From assembly GCA_018857735.1 (NCBI GenBank), contig JABMCL010001555.1, positions 915,001 to 979,000 of the forward strand: a stretch of 64,000 nt of DNA, in the 5' to 3' direction. A model generated the notes under the pieces. That model was not told the DNA's origin. It made no database searches and worked only from the letters and a program-made list of their open reading frames with translations. The DNA is from Alviniconcha marisindica (lineage: Eukaryota > Mollusca > Gastropoda > Provannidae). Position 1 is the stretch's first letter; each line of letters begins with the position of its first letter. Made by a program: the position numbers and the translations under genes. Of this stretch, positions 11,901 to 18,300 are shown one piece after another.

Positions 11901-14900
11901 GACAAGAAACTGAGTGAAGAAAAGCTGTGCATAATTATTGTTTTTATTCCTTTCCTGTAGATGCAGCTTTTGATGCTTCTTTAGTTTTGTTCCCCTTTAA
12001 CTGACCTAAATGGGAGAATTCTGTCTGACCACTTACCAATGTTACAGATTTGATTTCTTTCTTTCTCCACAGTCAATGTTCGAGATTATGACATCAGAAG
12101 CATCCTACTTGAGGAGCTTGAACGTGCTGATCAACGTTTTTCTGATGTCACCCGAGTTTGGCTCAGACATGAATGACCGCTGTGTTCTAACCAAACGGGA
12201 GAGACAGTTCCTTTTCTCCAACATCGGCTGCATCCGCGACATCAGTGCCAAGTGAGAAATGATGATGACGTTGGTGTGAGATATTGGAGGTGGTGATGAC
12301 ACCCATGAAATATTTGACACCCATGTGACCTTTGAAAAAAAATGAAAAAAAGAAAAGAAAAAGAAGTTAATTTCAAGCATGCATTTGTGGTGATTTACTG
12401 TTGTTAGTGGTAAAGATTGAAGGGGTGCAATATGCAGGCAGATTGTGCATGTCCATGCAAGGCCTCGTATCTGCAATTTTACAGATTGTTAGATACAGGG
12501 GTTTATAGCAATTGTCAGATACAGGGGTTTGTAGCAACGTGGATGATATGCGGAATATATTTAGGGCAAATTGCAGATTTAGGCTGAATTGGAAGGTAGG
12601 AGTAATCTAAGGCATCCCAAGATGTGGATTCAAGAGAGGTTTGTCATATAAAGTCACCTAACAGCAGCAGAACAAAATTGTGATAGGCTATTACATCATT
12701 GAATTGTTTGTGTGTTGACAGATTTCTGGCAGACTTGGAAACACGCTGGCAAGAGTCATGCATAATGAATGACATTTGTGACATCATTGCCAAACATGCA
12801 GACAAAAACTTTGAGCCCTACATCCGCTACTGCAGCAACCAGGCTTTTCAGGAGCGGGCACTGGAGTCGCTGCAGTACGTTTTGATGATGCTTTTGAGAT
12901 TTTTGCCCTCCTTCATTCCTGTCGATAGGGCCTATGTTCCTCTTTTGAGATTTTTGCCCTCCTTCATTCCTGTCGATAGGGTCTATGTTCCTCTTTTGAG
13001 ATTTTTGCCCTCCTTCATTCCTATCGATAGGGCCTATGTTCCTCTTTTGAGATTTTTGCCCTCCTTCATTCCTATTGGTAGGGCTGGTGTTTTTCTTTTT
13101 AAGATTTTTGCCCTCCTTCATTCCTATCGATAAAGCCTATGTTCCTCTGTTGAGATTTTTGCTTGTCCTCTACATTCCTGTTGATAGAAGATTTTTTTTA
13201 CCCCATTTAAGATTTTTGCTTGCCTTCTGTATTCCTCTTGATATAGGACTGGTGTTCCCCTTGTAAGATTTTCGCCCCCCTTCTGCATTCCTGTTGATAA
13301 AGCCAGTGTTGTCCTTTTAAGATTTTTGCTCTCTTTCTGCATTCCTGTTGATAAAGACAGTGTTGTCCTTTTAAGATTTTTGTTCTCTTTCTGCATTCCT
13401 GTTGATAAAGCCAGTGTTGTCCTTTTAAGATTTTTGCCCTCCTTCATTCCTGTTGATAAAGCCAGTGTTGTCCTTTAAAAAAAAATGTTCTCTTTCTGCG
13501 TTCCTGTTGATGAAGCCAGTGTTGCCCTTTTAAGATTTTTGTTCTCTTTCTGCATTCCAGTTGATAAAGCCAGTGTTGTCCTTTTAAGATTTTTGTTCTC
13601 TTTCTGCATTCCTGTTGATAAAGCCAGCGTTGTCCTTCTAAGATTTTTGCCCTCCTTCGTTCCTGTCAGTAGGACTGGTGTTCCCCTTGTAATAATTCTG
13701 CAGGAAGCGGCCAGACTTTGTGGAAGCAGTGAAGCGACTGGAGCAGCATCCGGACTGCCAGTTCCTGCCCATGTCCTCCTTCCTCCTTCTGCCCATGCAG
13801 CGCATCACGCGCCTGCCGCTGCTGGTGGATGCAGTGCGCCATCGTCTCGACCCCGGCACCAAGCGCCACGACTCCGCCACCAAGGCCCTCGACAGCCTCA
13901 ACATCATCGTCAAACAGTGCAACGATGGCGCTAAGAAGATGCTGCAAACGGAACAGATGTGCCTGCTGGCTGCCAGTATTGAGTTCAACAAAATCAAGGT
14001 CAGTTAAAATTGTGTTTTTTTTCGTTTCTGTTTCTGTTGCTTCCGTACAGTTGGTCAGTAGACAAGGGGGTGTTTTTCTAGGTTATCTTTCAGTGAGAGT
14101 GCTTCTGTACAATCAGGAAACAAGGGTGTGTTTTTACAAATTATTTTGTTGTTGTTGGAGTGCTTCCATATAATCAAGAAACAAGGCAAGTTTTTAGGGT
14201 TTTTTTTTCTCTGTGAGAGTGCTTCCTTACAATCAGGAAAAAGGGGGCATTTTTAGAGGTTATTTCTTTTTCTGTGAGAGTGTTGCCATGCAATCAAACT
14301 AGGGTGTGTTGTGCAGTTTGTGTGGTCTGATGTTTTTGTTTGTTTGTTGATGAGATTTTACATTTTAGCTGCACGGGTAAGTGTGTTTTCCTTGAAGAAT
14401 TTGCCCTGATATAACCACCCTGATTGACATGGTGTAAAAAAAAAAAAAACTTTCCTTGAAGACAAAATATTGGATGATGTGTGACATTCCTTGAACAAAT
14501 GCATGCATGTGATTTTTGTTTGTATGAGAGCCAAAACCAGGTTGTTGTTTTTTGTCATGAGCCAGTAAGAGATTTAATTTAATCATATATATAGTGTTTG
14601 GGTAAGATCACATGTACAGAATTCTAATAATGAGTTTACAGATTTCGCTCTTTTTTCTTTCTTTCTTTGTTTTTTGGAAAGAAATCTCTATCGTACAAAA
14701 CTGTGTTAATATTTTCTTGTGTTTTAGGAGTTTCCACTAGTCTCTTCCTCACGTTATCTGGTGAAACAAGGAGAGCTAAACAAGCTTGTCACAGAAGGCA
14801 CCAGTCGTATTCCCTTTGGTCGCAAGTCCAAGGAGCACATCTACCTCTTCCTCTTCAGTGACATCTTGCTGATCACCAAGAAACGAGGGTCAGTGGATTT

Positions 14901-15239
14901 GTGGTTTTTAATCTTCAGTCTTTTTCTGTCCGTGCTTGTCATTGTGTGGAGATGAATAATGACAAACATCAGTGTTGCTGAAAATGATCGGTAGATCAAC
15001 AGATGAAAAAAGAAGAAAGAGCTGCAAGTTAGAAAACTTTTTTATTTTCCTTGTTGATCAGTGATAGCAATAAGATGTGACAGCGTGTGACAGCCATTAG
15101 GTGTGACAAAAACATGACACAACTGTGTCTCAACAGACAGGCAAGAACACAATGCATGGTCATGCACAGTTAATGCACACAGTTAATGCACATAATCACA
15201 CACACACATCCACACAAATGTGTGCACACACAGGCATAT

Positions 15240-15330
<91 letters not shown>

Positions 15331-18300
15331 ACACACACACACACAAACTTGCTCACTCTCTCAGCAGTGAAAATGCTCCCATCACACACCAGTTACTGTT
15401 TCAACCTCCTCCCAATTTGTGTTGACAGCAACGTGTACCAAGTGCGCGACTACTGCCAGCGTAACGCCCTGCACACTGAAGTCATCGAAAGTGGAGAGAA
15501 GAGCAAGCTGCTACCCCAGGGGGCAGTGGGGTTAAAGAACCTCTTCCTGCTCGCCCTGCTGTCCAACCATGAAGGGAAACAAGTGGAGATCATCCTCTCT
15601 GCCAAGTCAGAGTGAGTTGATGGAACTGGAGACGTGTTGCTGGTGTTTTTTGTTGTTGTTGCTCCAAAGTTTTTTTGTTTTTTTTTACAAGTCACAGCTC
15701 CAGGTTTTGCCTTTTCTCTATCACTTACTCCTGACGCTTCCAGCTGTCTCCAGCCTGCCTGAAGTAAATGTGCGTGTGTGTGTGTGTATGTGTGCGTGTG
15801 TGCACGTGTGTGTGTGTGTATGCATGCATGTGTGCACATGTGTGTGTGCATATATGTATATGTGTGTGTGTGTGTGTTTATATTGGATGTGTGTGTTTAT
15901 ATGGGGGGGGGGGGAAGGCTGATGTATGATAACAAATTTTTGTATGTTAATATTGTGTGTTTTGATGTGCGTTTTTTTTTTTTTTGTAACTTGTTTTTTA
16001 ACTTTAGCATGAAATGTATATGCCTAGGGCTCATTCATTGAGAAAAGGCACTCTAATCATGTTACAATCATTATTAAGTTGTGAATTGGTTTTTGAGGAC
16101 ACAACCATCCTTTCTGTCCAAGTCAGTGAGTTGAATGTTAAATGTGCTGGTGCTTTTTCTGCTTCAAGTTGTGAACTTGTTTGAAGGGTTGAAACCATCC
16201 TCTCTATCTAAGTCAGTGAGTTGAACCTGCAGGTGTGTTGCTGGTGGTGTTTTATTGCTAGTGTTTTCTGCTCCAAGTTCTATGATGAATTGGTTCACAG
16301 ACCTGTGCAAATTATCCTCTCTGTGAAGTCAGAGTGAGTCTAGTCATACCAGGTATTGTGTACCCCAAGTTTTAAAACGAATGCATTTATGGGTGGAAAT
16401 ACTCCCTCCTGTAAAGCCTGAGTAAGCTGACCCTGGATATGTATTGCTGGTGTTTTCTGCCCCAAGTTTTAAGATGAATGAGCTGGGAGTGTGTCCAGCT
16501 AGCTAAGATCACAAAGCATTAAAAGAGCAAGCAACTAATTCTGTATTGCGGAAATGCTCCTCCCTGCAATGCATGTGTGAGTTGACCCTGGATATGTATT
16601 GCTGATGTTTTCTGCCCTAAGTTTTAGGATGAGCTTGAGCATAAGATGCATAAGCTTGGGGTGGGTCCAGCTAGCTAAGATCACAAATGTTCAAAGGAGC
16701 AAGCGACTAATTCTGTCCTGTATCATTAACCCCTTCAACTGCCATGATGTCGCTTAAAAACAACCAGTAAAAGTACAAAATTTGAAACCCTTAAGCCTTT
16801 TCATCTTCATTTTCGCCCTGGCATGAGAGAGGATTTTAATCAAAATGCTTAGTATTGAAAGCAGATGTTATAAGACCGGAAAATGTACTGTTTGCAGGCA
16901 CATCCACCCATCTTTCAGCCCGGAAATTTTACAGGCTGGGGCAGTGAAGGGGTTAATGCTGATGAGTGCTCATTGGGAAAATTGGTACCACGGGTCTAGA
17001 TGTTAACATTTTAAAATAGGCTGTATGTGAAACTGTTAATGTGGGGAAATCAGGCTGCACATCTTGTACAAAACTTTTGCCTGTAGAGTGTGTAGTATTT
17101 TTATGGCATCACGTGTACCTGAACTAAACCCTTTGTCTGTGTTGACGTAGGAGTGAGAGGACACGATGGGTGGATGCCATCCTACCCCAGCATTCGAACC
17201 CAGAGTATGAGAGGATCTACGAAGACTGGGGTAAGTGGAACACACTGCATGCTGTGAACCTAGACAGTGAACTAGAGAGAGAAGAGAGCTTGTCAGTTCA
17301 CTGGAGCGTCTTTTTTGTTGTCGTCTTCTTCTTTTTAACACCACCCTAAAAAAATCAGAGAAAGGGGTTGGGTTTGTTTCATGGGAACATGAAAGGAGGT
17401 GGTCTTAAAATGGTACCGGTGGGGGGTTGGTTTCCATAGAAACATGAAAGGAGGTGGTCTTAAAAGAGGGTCAGGGGTTCACTGCCATGGAAACATGAAA
17501 GGGAGGGGTCTTAACAGAGGGTAGGGTGTTGGTTTCCATGGAGACATAAAAGGAGGTGGTCTTTAAAGAGGGTCAGTTTTTTCCCCATGGAAACATGAAA
17601 GGAAGTGGTCTTAAGAGAGGGTTGGGGGTTCGTTTCCATGGAAACATGAAAGAAAGTGGTCTTAAAAGAGGGTCAGAGGTTTGTTTCCATGGAAACGTGA
17701 AAGGGAGTGGTCTTAAGAAAAGGTTTGGGGTTCATTTCCATGGAAGCGTGAAAGGGAGTGGTTTTAAAGGAGGGGTGATCCTTGGTCAGGGTTTGTTTAC
17801 TTGCACGGAAATATGAAGCTGTTGAAGGGTAAGGTTTCACAAAGTGTAGTCTAAAAAGTGAGGTTGACCTTGGTTAGGGGTTTGCATTCTGCGTTTGATG
17901 AAAATCCAAAGGGTAACGTTTACAAAATGTTGTCTGAAAAGTCGGGCAGTCGTTGGTTAGTGGTCCATGTGCATGGGAATACGATGTGGAAAGGTTTCAG
18001 TAGAAGTGGTCTTAGCAGAAGTGTGGTCTCTCTCCATGGTGGTGTATCATCTATGGTCTCTCACTGTATGAACATGATGCAGTTTAGATGTTTTTCTCCC
18101 TGCTTTGCTGTAAACTTACAGATAACACTGCTTTATGCGCTTTACACTGGGGGGGGGGGGGGGGGGGGTGCAACAACATAAGTAGTGATGTTCCTTGTCA
18201 AAGGAGAGCACCACCACCAACATCAGTGGCGAAGTTTATTGACAACAGAGAGCACTACCATCAACACCAACAACAACATTAGTGGTGAAGTTCAGTGCCA

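Noticed and set aside
15125..15615. His/Thr and Val/Cys frames over CA/GT tracts
   Set aside because: Microsatellite artefacts; the real exon 13 begins at 15429 in its own phase.
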